8,133 nucleotides of DNA. It comes from Fimbriimonadales bacterium. GTDB lineage: Bacteria; Armatimonadota; Fimbriimonadia; Fimbriimonadales; GBS-DC. Positions 1 through 6,896 of this stretch are shown here, in pieces. The notes under the pieces are model-generated. The model did not search any database, was not told the origin of the DNA, and saw only the letters and a list, made by a program, of their open reading frames with translations. The position numbers and the translations under genes were made by a program. Every line of letters begins with the position of its first letter. Position 1 is the first letter of the stretch. Where the stretch lies: contig JAOAFW010000300.1 of the NCBI GenBank assembly GCA_026416065.1, positions 1-8,133 of the forward strand, given 5' to 3'.

Positions 1-1037
1 GCTACGATCCCTTCAAGACCTATCAGGGGCGCGGTCCGTTCGAGGCGTTGGGCATCGGCATGGAGGTGCGCGGGGGCGATGTCGCGCTGCGCTGCAACTT
101 CAGCACGGTCGACGCCGAGATGCGCGTGATCGACCGCCGCGCGGGGCGCATTACAGAAGGCACGGCGGAACTGGCGCAAGCGGTGAACGGCGTGGAGATC
201 GAGGGGGTGCAGTGCTTTTTCAAGGAGTCGGTGGCACATCGAGGCGCGCTCGTACTGCGCGGCGAGGGGCTTAGCCCCCAAATCACCGACGCCGACCCCC
301 ACGCCGACGGAGAAATCGTACACGAGGCACAACCGTTAGACCCCAACGACGCCGCCGCCGTCCGCACCGCTCGCATCGTGAACGCATTCGTGAAACTCTC
401 CTACGAACGGCTCAAAGACCACCCCGTGAATCGCGAGCGCGTCGCGCGGGGGCTACCCCCAGCCAACATCATTTTGCCGCGTGGGGCGGGCGTCGCGCCG
501 CACCTGGAGCCGTTCCCCCGAAAACAAGGCATGACCGCCGTCGCCGTCGTGGAGACGGGACTGATACGCGGCATTGCCCGCTTCGTGGGGATGGACACCC
601 TCGACGCGCCCGGCGCGACCGGCGGCGTGGACACCGATTACGACAGCATCGCCGACACGCTCGCGCGCGCCCTGCGCCAGTACGACTTCGTGCTGTGCAA
701 CGTGAAAGCCCCCGACTTATGTGGACATGACCGCAATCCCCAGCTCAAGGCGCAGGTCATCGAGAAAATCGACAGCCTGGTCGCCCGCCTGCTGGAGCAA
801 TACACGGAGCCGTTCTATCTGATGTTTACGGGCGACCACTCCACGCCCTGTTCGGTGGGCGACCATTCAGGCGACCCCGTGCCGTTGCTGCTGCACGGAC
901 CCGACCTGCGCGGCGACGAGGTGCTACGCTTCCACGAGTACGCCTGCGCACGCGGCGCACTCGGACGCCTGCGCGGAGGCGACTTGGTGCCCATCCTGAC
1001 CCAGCTGATGGGCGTGCAGGAGAAGTTCGGCGCATAG
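1..1037 (+). CDS. apgM: Cofactor-independent phosphoglycerate mutase, archaeal type (5'-truncated by window edge)
   Basis: The protein interconverts 2-phosphoglycerate and 3-phosphoglycerate in cytosolic glycolysis and gluconeogenesis (2,3-bisphosphoglycerate-independent, metal-dependent, alkaline-phosphatase superfamily). The reading frame is already open at base 3 (YDPFKTYQGRGPFEALGIG), so the gene starts upstream and the internal TTG at 48 or ATG at 60 is not the true start. About 344 residues are visible; the family is usually about 400, so the N-terminus with the catalytic Ser and first metal ligands is missing. Visible family motifs are RGAG (480-491), a KAPDLCGHD segment (705-731) matching the family's K-x-x-D-x-x-GHD metal-site region, TGDHSTPC (828-851) and HSGDPVP (864-884). 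The C-terminus ends naturally with TAG. The Uma2-family gene follows after 27 nt on the same strand. The family assignment rests on motifs; true enzyme activity is inferred. Confidence 0.93.
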   Translation, partial: YDPFKTYQGRGPFEALGIGMEVRGGDVALRCNFSTVDAEMRVIDRRAGRITEGTAELAQAVNGVEIEGVQCFFKESVAHRGALVLRGEGLSPQITDADPHADGEIVHEAQPLDPNDAAAVRTARIVNAFVKLSYERLKDHPVNRERVARGLPPANIILPRGAGVAPHLEPFPRKQGMTAVAVVETGLIRGIARFVGMDTLDAPGATGGVDTDYDSIADTLARALRQYDFVLCNVKAPDLCGHDRNPQLKAQVIEKIDSLVARLLEQYTEPFYLMFTGDHSTPCSVGDHSGDPVPLLLHGPDLRGDEVLRFHEYACARGALGRLRGGDLVPILTQLMGVQEKFGA

Positions 1038-1064
1038 TTGGGTACACTGCTTACGGGTGAGAGT

Positions 1065-1619
1065 ATGGCAACCGTCCGCACGAAACCGAAACGCAAACGC
1101 CGCTACACCGAGCAAGACCTGCTGGCGATGCCCGACGACGGGCGCAAGTACGAACTGGTCGACGGGAGGATACAGGCAGTGCCTACAGGGACAAGACATG
1201 GATGGATCGGATTCAGACTGGCAGGGAAAGTATACACTGTGCTTCCCGACACTATGCGAGCTTTCGATTCCAGCACCGGGTTCCGAATGAAGCAAGGCAA
1301 TATTCGCAGTCCTGACCTATCTGTGATGGATGTGAGCCGCCTGCCCGAAGGACAGCCCTCAGCCGATTTTGCCGACGGCGCGCCTGACCTTGCTGTGGAA
1401 ATCGTCTCGCCTTCCGAGAACCTGAAAGACCTGATGCAGAAAGTGTTCGAGTATTTCGAAGCGGGCGCGCGCGAGGTGTGGCTGCTGTTTCCGGAGCGCA
1501 AGCAGGTACACCGCTACACCGCGCCGCTGGAGCTGGAAGTGCTGCACGAAAACGACACTCTCACCGGCGGCGAGTTGCTGCCTGAGTTCAAGGTGCGCGT
1601 GGGGGAGTTGTTTGAATGA
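1065..1619 (+). CDS. Uma2 family (DUF820) PD-(D/E)XK nuclease-fold protein
   Basis: This is a 184-residue protein of the Uma2/DUF820 family, which has a restriction-endonuclease-like fold. Members are abundant in cyanobacteria, Chloroflexota and Armatimonadota, and their substrates and biological role are largely unknown. Diagnostic segments are YELVDGRI (residues 29-36), SPDLSVMD (82-89), APDLAVEIVSPSE (106-118), and the helix KVFEYFEAGAREVWLLFPE (126-144). E30, D84, E112 and K126 are the candidate active-site residues of the PD-(D/E)XK fold. The N-terminus is very basic (KPKRKRR). ATG 1065 is chosen over the in-frame TTG 1038 because GGGTGAGAG (1055-1063) sits just upstream of it, while TTG 1038 abuts the apgM stop. 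The gap to apgM is only 27 nt with no promoter-like sequence, so cotranscription is likely. Codons in the middle part (about 1160-1380) look less GC-biased than in the neighbours. The gene is intact. Confidence 0.92.
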   Translation: MATVRTKPKRKRRYTEQDLLAMPDDGRKYELVDGRIQAVPTGTRHGWIGFRLAGKVYTVLPDTMRAFDSSTGFRMKQGNIRSPDLSVMDVSRLPEGQPSADFADGAPDLAVEIVSPSENLKDLMQKVFEYFEAGAREVWLLFPERKQVHRYTAPLELEVLHENDTLTGGELLPEFKVRVGELFE

Positions 1620-1631
1620 TGTAATGAGGCG

Positions 1632-1688
1632 TCGTTGGGGACGCCAACACTACGCAGGGCGCATGGGTAGCGTCGGCGTCCCCAACGA
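1632..1688. repeat. Hairpin element copy A (dispersed palindromic repeat) between convergent genes
   Basis: The left arm 1632-1653 and right arm 1667-1688 pair over 22 positions with only 2 mismatches. The outer 14 bp are perfect (TCGTTGGGGACGCC with GGCGTCCCCAACGA), and the loop is 13 nt (1654-1666). The element fills most of the 89-nt gap between the Uma2 stop (1619) and the stop of the secreted-protein gene (1709), so it lies 3' of both genes. There is no run of T after either arm, so it is not a canonical intrinsic terminator, although it could still block exonucleases or transcription from both sides. Its right arm shares GTAGCGTCGGCGTCCC with the repeats at 7972 and 8006, and the whole unit aligns with the element at 7901-7961. 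Confidence 0.85.
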
Positions 1689-1708
1689 AGATTAGTGCTT
1701 CGCCTGCA

Positions 1709-3400
1709 TTAGTCCTCCTGCGGGCGCGCTGTGCTGGGCGAGACAGGCGGCGGTGCATCGCCTGTGAGGAAATTGGAGCCTACCGCCGTTTTGACCACCA
1801 GCACATTGAAACGCGCCCCAATCGGCATCGCAGAGAGATCCTCGATGTAGATGGTCCAACGCCCTGCGTTGGGGTCGTACCACACGCCGAACGGCTTGGT
1901 CACATAGGGACCCGAGGTGCCGAAGTCGTGCGTGACAAAGAGCATCGCATTCCGATCGCCATTGCACATCGGATGATTAATCGTTGTGATGTTCGCGCTG
2001 GTGTTTGAACCTGTGGTGGTGTGTTTGAACACAGGTGTGAAGCTCGCGATGTGTGCGTTCGGCACAACGATTTGCCCTTCAATAGAGACGGCGGGACCGT
2101 TGCGTGTGTTGACTGCGCTGACGGCAACGCCGGTGGGGCTTTCGGCGTATCCCAGCACGCCGACGCCACTGTTGTTGGCGCCCATTTGATGCCCTGCGAC
2201 GCCAAAGCCGAAGCGCGTCCAGCCGCCGACGCCTTTCCAGTATTCCGACTCGCCTGCAACGCCAGTGGTGTCGCTCGTTTCAGTTCCGTTATCCAGAAAT
2301 CGCCACGAGAGTCCGTAAAAGCCTACCGTCGAGCGCGCATAGCCGCCCGCTGCGATGTCGTTTTCGTTGCTGATGAAGCTGTTATAGCGGGTTACCAAGC
2401 GCGTTTCTTGGGGGTATCGCAAGTTGGGGAACACGCCCTGCTCGCGATAGACCTGCACGCCGTGCGCCTGCTCGGAAAAGACGCTAAACACGCCGCCGAA
2501 GGCGACTCCTGTGGTGGTGGACGCCTGTCCCAGCACGCCGACGGGCGCCTGACCGTAGCCGCCGCTCGCGCCGCCAGACGCGCGCGCGATGCCGACCAAG
2601 CCCCTGCCCAAGTTGCTGTCGCTTTCGCCCAGCGCGCCGTAGGAGTAGCCCGTCGTGGCGTAGTTCACGCCGCGCACGCCCGACCCGCCCGGACCGCTGG
2701 TTTCGAACCAGCCGCCGTAGTTCACGCCTGTTGTGGCGGTTTGCTGCCCGTAGACCGCTGTGGTATCTGTGGCGGACTGCACATGCAATCGGTAGGCGGG
2801 GTTATTTTGCCCGATTCCCACTCTGCCCGCGTTGTAGAAGATGTTGCTGCCCGACGCCTGCCAGAATGCGTCGCGCAAGTCGGCGGCGGGCGACCACGCG
2901 GAGCCGTTCCACTTCAACACATCGCCATTGTTCGGGGCGGCGTTCGCCACAGACCGCCCTTGCAGCCGCGCGACGGTGGGGTTCGGGTAAGTTCCGCTCA
3001 GGTCGCCGCCGGCCGCGCCGATTGGGTTCGCCGTGCCCGCCGTGGCGGCGCGTATCGCATACGGCGTGGGGTTAATCTTCACGCGCGGGCTGAGCGTGGT
3101 CGAGCCGACGCGAATCTCCAGCCAGCGGTCGGAGCCATCCCACACTGCCCCGAAGTTCAACTCCACCGTGAAGAGTCCGTTCTGCACATTCACATTCTGC
3201 ATAATCGGCGAGCCGACCTGCGCTGGTCCCGAGTTTGTCGGGTGGCTGAACAGCGTAAACGTGACCGTTAGATTGCCGTTCACAGGGTTGCCGTTCTGGC
3301 GCAGGAAACCCTGATACGTGAACGCCTGACCAAGTGCGCTGCTCACTCCCGCAATCGTCAAAAGCAGACACAATCCGACAGTTAATATTTGCCTATACAT
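1709..3400 (-). CDS. Secreted modular glycine-rich protein with GDLSGTYPNP motif and conserved C-terminal domain
   Basis: This 563-residue protein is of unknown function. Residues 1-25 form a signal peptide (MYRQ, then a hydrophobic stretch ending SSALGQA; cleavage probably at residues 24-26). Residues 27-118 form a small beta-rich domain beginning FTYQGFLRQNGNPVNG and ending PTPYAIRAA, a layout seen in many exported proteins of large-genome environmental bacteria. GGDLSGTYPNPTVARLQG (131-148) and GRVGIGQNNPAYRLHV (192-207) are motifs shared with tail-fibre-like and surface proteins. Residues 215-435 contain irregular glycine repeats of the GVxG...TGVxxGG kind. Residues 446-537 form a compact C-terminal domain (INHP...NAMLFVTHDF...GVWYD...W.IY..D...MPIGARFNVLVVK) that I recall from other secreted proteins with no assigned function. 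The tail is proline-rich. The start is fixed by GGAGGA at 3406-3411. It lies 48 nt downstream of the BTAD regulator, possibly in the same transcript. A surface or extracellular structural role is inferred. Confidence 0.8.
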   Translation of the reverse strand: MYRQILTVGLCLLLTIAGVSSALGQAFTYQGFLRQNGNPVNGNLTVTFTLFSHPTNSGPAQVGSPIMQNVNVQNGLFTVELNFGAVWDGSDRWLEIRVGSTTLSPRVKINPTPYAIRAATAGTANPIGAAGGDLSGTYPNPTVARLQGRSVANAAPNNGDVLKWNGSAWSPAADLRDAFWQASGSNIFYNAGRVGIGQNNPAYRLHVQSATDTTAVYGQQTATTGVNYGGWFETSGPGGSGVRGVNYATTGYSYGALGESDSNLGRGLVGIARASGGASGGYGQAPVGVLGQASTTTGVAFGGVFSVFSEQAHGVQVYREQGVFPNLRYPQETRLVTRYNSFISNENDIAAGGYARSTVGFYGLSWRFLDNGTETSDTTGVAGESEYWKGVGGWTRFGFGVAGHQMGANNSGVGVLGYAESPTGVAVSAVNTRNGPAVSIEGQIVVPNAHIASFTPVFKHTTTGSNTSANITTINHPMCNGDRNAMLFVTHDFGTSGPYVTKPFGVWYDPNAGRWTIYIEDLSAMPIGARFNVLVVKTAVGSNFLTGDAPPPVSPSTARPQED

Positions 3401-3405
3401 CGTCG

Positions 3406-3411
3406 TCCTCC
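3406..3411 (-). promoter_or_regulatory. Strong Shine-Dalgarno of the secreted-protein gene
   Basis: GGAGGA on the minus strand, five bases before the ATG at 3400, decides this start. The 7-bp hairpin at 3414-3431 lies immediately upstream of it. Confidence 0.8.
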
Positions 3412-3413
3412 GT

Positions 3414-3431
3414 TGCCCGCGCGAGCAGGCA
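3414..3431 (-). other. Small hairpin in the regulator to secreted-protein gap
   Basis: In the minus-strand transcript, UGCCUGC (3431-3425) can pair with GCGGGCA (3420-3414) through a UCGC tetraloop, with one U-G wobble. It sits between the regulator stop (3449) and the Shine-Dalgarno of the secreted-protein gene, two bases from the latter. No T-run follows, so it is not a good terminator. It could set relative expression or protect a processed 3' message; this is inference from position only. Confidence 0.4.
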
Positions 3432-3448
3432 TACGGAGATAGGATACA

Positions 3449-6400
3449 TCATAAGGTCTTACAGAACTCGTGTGAGTTCAAAATCGGCAGTTCGCGTTGC
3501 CGACTCCGACATTTTTGGAGCGCGAGGGCGCGTCCCATCGCTTCGTTGAGCGCGATGGCTTCCTGCAGGGCGGCGTGAGCGCGCTCGTAGTCGTTGTAGT
3601 GCGCGTAGGCGTCGGCGAGGTACTGCAGCGTGTTGGCTTGCCAAGGACGCCAGCCGCGCGTTTTCCAGAACTGCAGGCACGCTTCCAGCTCGGCGAGGGC
3701 GTCGGCTTCGCCCGTTCGCGCGCGGCAGTAGGCGGTCAGAGTGCGATTGAAGCAGGCGCGGGTCGGGTCGTCCTCGTGGGCGCGCAGGCGCATCGCTCGC
3801 TCGCAGTAGCTCAGGGCGTCGCGCCAGTCGCCCAAGTCGCCTGCGCACTGCGCCGCGGTCTCCAGCAGCATCGCCGCGCTGTGCCAATACCGCCGCGCCT
3901 CGACGGGGGCGACTTCCGATAGCGCCAGTTGTATCGCTTGCGCGGGCGCGCCCTGCCAGCGCAGCAGCTGAGCCTGCAGCCAGCGCGTGGTGTGCAACGA
4001 CAGCCCGCGCTGACGCTCCTGCTCTGCGCAGGCATCCAGAACCTGATGCGCTTCAATCAGCTCGCCGCGTTGCAGATGGCACTGCGCCCTCGAGTGCTGG
4101 ATACGATTCAAATGCAGCCAGTCGTTCAGCGTGGCGTAGACCTGCTCTGCCTCGTTCAGGTAGCCCAGCGCACGCGCGTACTCGCCGAAGAAAATCTGCT
4201 GTTCAATGAGTGCGTCGAGCGCGTGTCCCAGCAGGAGCGGGTCGCCCGTCGCCCGCGCGAAGACCACGCCTGCCTCGCGCCATGCGACGGGGTCATCGGG
4301 CGGCTCCAGATAGCCATGCAGGTAGTGAATGGCGTGGCGCAGAGGCGGGTCGTCGCTCTGCGCGTAGCGTTTGCGCAGTTGTCGCCAGTAGCGTCCCACA
4401 GTGGGCGTGTCACGCAGGATGAAGGCGATTTGCGTCGCCCAGTAGAGCGACCAGCCGCGCCGTCGGTCGCGCCGATCGAGCTGCGCGAGCGCATGGGCAG
4501 TCGGCGCGGCGCGCAGGAACTGCTGAGTCTCGAACAGCAGGCGCACTTGCAGCAGGCGCGCTTCCGTCGCCTCGTGAGGCGGCAGTGCGTTAGAGTCGAG
4601 CGCGTGTTGCAGACGGCGCAAGGCGTCCTCGTGGATGGGGCGCAGGTAGAAGTACCGCTCCGTGGCGCGAATCAGGCGCAGGGCGTCGCGCCACGCGCCG
4701 CGCTGCTCCAGCCAGTCGAGCGTGTGTGTTAGCAGCGCGCGCCGCTCGTCCCAGAACGCGAGCCAGTCGGGCAGGCGCGCGGTGCAGGCGTCGGGGGCAC
4801 AGGCGAGTGCAGCGCGCAGCATCCACGCGCACAGACGCCTCTCCACGCCGCGCCGCTGACGGTCGCTGAGCCGCGCCTGCGCGTATTCGCGGATAATCTC
4901 AAGCATCCGATAGCGCAGGGGTGTCTCGCTCACGCGCTCCACGAGGCTGGCGTCGCAGAGCGCGATCAGAATGTCGCTCAGCGTCTCAGGGGGTAAATCC
5001 GTCGCCGTTTGCGCCGCGTCGAGGCTCCACACATCGGGCAGCAAGCTTAACTGAGTCAAGGCGCGCTGTGCTTCGAGCGTGAGCGCGCCAAAGGCGGAGT
5101 CCAGCGCGGTCTGCATCGCCCAGTGGCGCGGCTCGATGTCCTGACGGCGCGTGCGCAGCCAGTCCAGTCGCTGATGGATGCGCGTGAGCATCTGCGGCAG
5201 CGACAACGCGCCCAGCCGCGCCGCCGCCAGCTCCAACGCCAGCGGCACGCCTTCCAATCGCTCGCACAGTTCCTGAATCAGCGGGCGGTTCGCGTCCGTG
5301 AGGCGGAAGCAGGCGTCGCGCTGGCGAACGCGCTCCACAAAGACCGCCATCGCGGGGTTGTCGGGCGTTCCCGTGCAGGGGAGCGGAGCAAGCGGAAAGG
5401 TTGTCTCGCCCTCGATGCGCAACGGCAGGCAAGAGGTGATACAAAGCCGTGCATCAGGCGCAGCCTGCAGCAGCTCCGCGACTGCCGCCGCGCCATCGGG
5501 TAGCAGATGCTCCAAATTGTCCAGAAACAGGAGCGGGCGGCGCGTAGCGCAGTAGCGTTGCAGCGTCTCCAGTGGGTTCGGCGCAGCGGGCAGGCTCAGC
5601 GATTGCACGATGTGGGGGGCAAGTTGCCGCGCGTCGCTAATCGCGGTGAGCGCAATCCAGTGGACGGTTGCGCCCTGCGCGTGCAATCGGTTCGCGACCT
5701 CCAGCGCGAGGCTGGTCTTGCCGAACCCGCTCAGCCCGTGTATCGTGACGCATCGATGTTCGGCGAGCAGTTCCGTCAGGCGCGCGAGTTCGGTCTCGCG
5801 CCCGACGAGGCGACAGCGCGGGGTGGGCAGTTGCGTGGGCGTCACATCGCGCGTGCGTTGGGCGGACGTCGGCTCGCTGGTCGGGTGGAGCGGCTCGAGC
5901 TGCATCCGCCACGCTTTTGCCTGCGGTAGGTCGCCCCGCTCCGCCGCGGTTTGGGCGAGCCGTTCCAGCGCGCGCTGCCGCTCCGCCTGCAGCCACGCCG
6001 CGTGGCTAATCGCCCACACATCGTACACGTGCGGCAGGAACTCGCCCTGATAATATCCAATCGCCTGTGCGTAGTATGCGTACTGCTGCTCAGGGTCGGC
6101 GCAGGCGCGGGCTGTCTGCAGAGCGCGCTGGAATTGCAACACATCCGCGTCGAAGCGGTCGGGGTCCAGCCCAATCTGCTGAGCGTCGGCATGGATAAGC
6201 GCGTATTCGCCCGCATTCTCGAATGCGCGGCGCAGCGCGCTCAGGGCGACGCTCAGATTGTTGCGAGCGCGGTCGGGTGGTAGCTCCTCCCACAGCAGGC
6301 TCGCCAACTTCTCCCGCGTGAACCGATGCGGTGGGTGCGTAATCAGGTATCCCAGCAGCGAGAGGTCTTTGGAGGTGCGAAAGCGCGTCATCCGAAACGC

Positions 6401-6457
6401 CCCTCTACGCGCCTCGAACACCCCCATCAGCTGGAAGTACCACCGTGAATCGGACAT
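3449..6457 (-). CDS. BTAD-type transcriptional activator with STAND ATPase and TPR repeats
   Basis: This is a 1002-residue SARP/AfsR-like regulator. Residues 5-95 are an OmpR-type winged-helix DNA-binding domain (LLGYLITHP, REKLASLLW, ARNNLSVALSALRRAF). Residues 100-190 are the bacterial transcriptional activation (BTAD) helical repeat domain. Residues 215-420 are a STAND NTPase: VGRETEL before it, Walker A GLSGFGKTS (241-249, K247), Walker B LLFLDN (309-314, D313), and GVPLALELAAARL (403-415). Residues 585-975 are TPR-like helical repeats, presumably for ligand or partner sensing. There is no C-terminal LuxR helix-turn-helix. The usual TSR sensor reads TSC (341-343). ATG 6457 is preferred over the in-frame TTG 6469 because TATAAT at 6473-6478 would start transcription near 6466, inside or beyond the TTG. 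No Shine-Dalgarno is visible, suggesting near-leaderless translation. The target genes are unknown; the gene downstream is a candidate. Confidence 0.9.
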   Translation of the reverse strand: MSDSRWYFQLMGVFEARRGAFRMTRFRTSKDLSLLGYLITHPPHRFTREKLASLLWEELPPDRARNNLSVALSALRRAFENAGEYALIHADAQQIGLDPDRFDADVLQFQRALQTARACADPEQQYAYYAQAIGYYQGEFLPHVYDVWAISHAAWLQAERQRALERLAQTAAERGDLPQAKAWRMQLEPLHPTSEPTSAQRTRDVTPTQLPTPRCRLVGRETELARLTELLAEHRCVTIHGLSGFGKTSLALEVANRLHAQGATVHWIALTAISDARQLAPHIVQSLSLPAAPNPLETLQRYCATRRPLLFLDNLEHLLPDGAAAVAELLQAAPDARLCITSCLPLRIEGETTFPLAPLPCTGTPDNPAMAVFVERVRQRDACFRLTDANRPLIQELCERLEGVPLALELAAARLGALSLPQMLTRIHQRLDWLRTRRQDIEPRHWAMQTALDSAFGALTLEAQRALTQLSLLPDVWSLDAAQTATDLPPETLSDILIALCDASLVERVSETPLRYRMLEIIREYAQARLSDRQRRGVERRLCAWMLRAALACAPDACTARLPDWLAFWDERRALLTHTLDWLEQRGAWRDALRLIRATERYFYLRPIHEDALRRLQHALDSNALPPHEATEARLLQVRLLFETQQFLRAAPTAHALAQLDRRDRRRGWSLYWATQIAFILRDTPTVGRYWRQLRKRYAQSDDPPLRHAIHYLHGYLEPPDDPVAWREAGVVFARATGDPLLLGHALDALIEQQIFFGEYARALGYLNEAEQVYATLNDWLHLNRIQHSRAQCHLQRGELIEAHQVLDACAEQERQRGLSLHTTRWLQAQLLRWQGAPAQAIQLALSEVAPVEARRYWHSAAMLLETAAQCAGDLGDWRDALSYCERAMRLRAHEDDPTRACFNRTLTAYCRARTGEADALAELEACLQFWKTRGWRPWQANTLQYLADAYAHYNDYERAHAALQEAIALNEAMGRALALQKCRSRQRELPILNSHEFCKTL

Positions 6458-6472
6458 CGATAGCAGCAATGA

Positions 6473-6478
6473 ATTATA
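6473..6478 (-). promoter_or_regulatory. Promoter -10 box (TATAAT) of the BTAD regulator
   Basis: A perfect TATAAT lies on the minus strand 15 bases before ATG 6457. The predicted transcript start is about 6466, giving a leader of only about 9 nt. No good -35 hexamer is visible at 16-18 nt spacing, so activity may need an activator, possibly the regulator itself. Confidence 0.5.
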
Positions 6479-6531
6479 GCCCAGATGGTAGAATATCTGT
6501 ATAACGATTAGCGGATGAGCAGTAAATTCAG

Positions 6532-6543
6532 CCCCCGCGGGGG
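6532..6543. promoter_or_regulatory. 12-bp GC palindrome between divergent promoters
   Basis: CCCCCGCGGGGG is a perfect inverted repeat in an otherwise AT-richer gap, 54 bp upstream of the regulator -10 box and 30 bp upstream of the secE -35 box. Its location suits an operator for either or both promoters. No binding protein can be named from the sequence. Confidence 0.35.
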
Positions 6544-6573
6544 TCAGACTATTATCTTACACACATCGGCTGA

Positions 6574-6602
6574 TTAAAATCGTGCGCTGTGTGGGGTATA
6601 CT
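6574..6602 (+). promoter_or_regulatory. Promoter of the secE-nusG-rplK unit
   Basis: The -35-like TTAAAA (6574-6579) and -10 TATACT (6597-6602) are separated by 17 nt, a sigma-70-type layout. The start would be near 6609, giving a leader of about 36 nt to the secE ATG. The leader carries GGAGAGG (6628-6634) as Shine-Dalgarno. Confidence 0.55.
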
Positions 6603-6644
6603 TCCACCCCGACGCTCAAAACCTAACGGAGAGGCGATAGAACG

Positions 6645-6884
6645 ATGGCATCGCTCAAAACACAGACGGAACGCCCGGGACTGATTGCTCGGATGCGCAA
6701 CTGGTTCCACGATATTGTGGCGGAGTTGCGCCGCGTGGTCAAACCTACGCCCGAAGAGACAACTCAGATGATGCTGGTGGTCATCGGCTTTGTGCTGGTC
6801 GCCGCCATCTGGTTCGCTTTCTGGGATGTGCTGCTGACCCGACTCACGCACCAGATCGACCTGTGGGCGCAGGGAGTACGCTGA
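6645..6884 (+). CDS. secE: Protein translocase subunit SecE
   Basis: This is the small essential subunit of the SecYEG channel, which clamps SecY in the cytoplasmic membrane. At 79 residues it is the short single-span form typical of most bacteria. Residues 18-39 form the amphipathic helix and loop with the family pattern WFHDIVAELRRVVKPTPEET; the usual W-P-T is K-P-T here. Residues 41-64 form the single transmembrane segment (MMLVVIGFVLVAAIWFAFW core). Its position directly upstream of nusG is the conserved bacterial arrangement and supports the call despite the short, divergent sequence. The ATG has GGAGAGG (6628-6634) upstream with 10-nt spacing, slightly long. NusG follows after 12 nt. 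Confidence 0.94.
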   Translation: MASLKTQTERPGLIARMRNWFHDIVAELRRVVKPTPEETTQMMLVVIGFVLVAAIWFAFWDVLLTRLTHQIDLWAQGVR

Positions 6885-6896
6885 GAGGTATTGCCT

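Noticed and set aside
48..62. TTG 48 or ATG 60 as the start of the phosphoglycerate mutase
   Set aside because: The same frame is open to the window edge and the upstream residues (YDPFKTYQGRGPFEA) are part of the conserved family sequence, so the gene begins before the window.
1632..1688. Hairpin as a classical bidirectional intrinsic terminator
   Set aside because: The stem is strong and lies between convergent genes, but there is no T-run after either arm, so it is listed as a repeat; a terminator role remains possible only through other mechanisms.
2021..3271. Open frame of over 400 codons on the plus strand opposite the secreted-protein gene
   Set aside because: Its translation is Arg/Ala/His-rich with no recognisable domain. 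The minus-strand gene has a signal peptide, conserved motifs and a strong Shine-Dalgarno; the antisense frame is a by-product of GC-rich codons.
3929..4732. Long plus-strand open frames opposite the BTAD regulator
   Set aside because: They are composition-driven shadows of the TPR region. There is no ribosome-binding site or family motif, and the regulator frame is continuous across the whole region.
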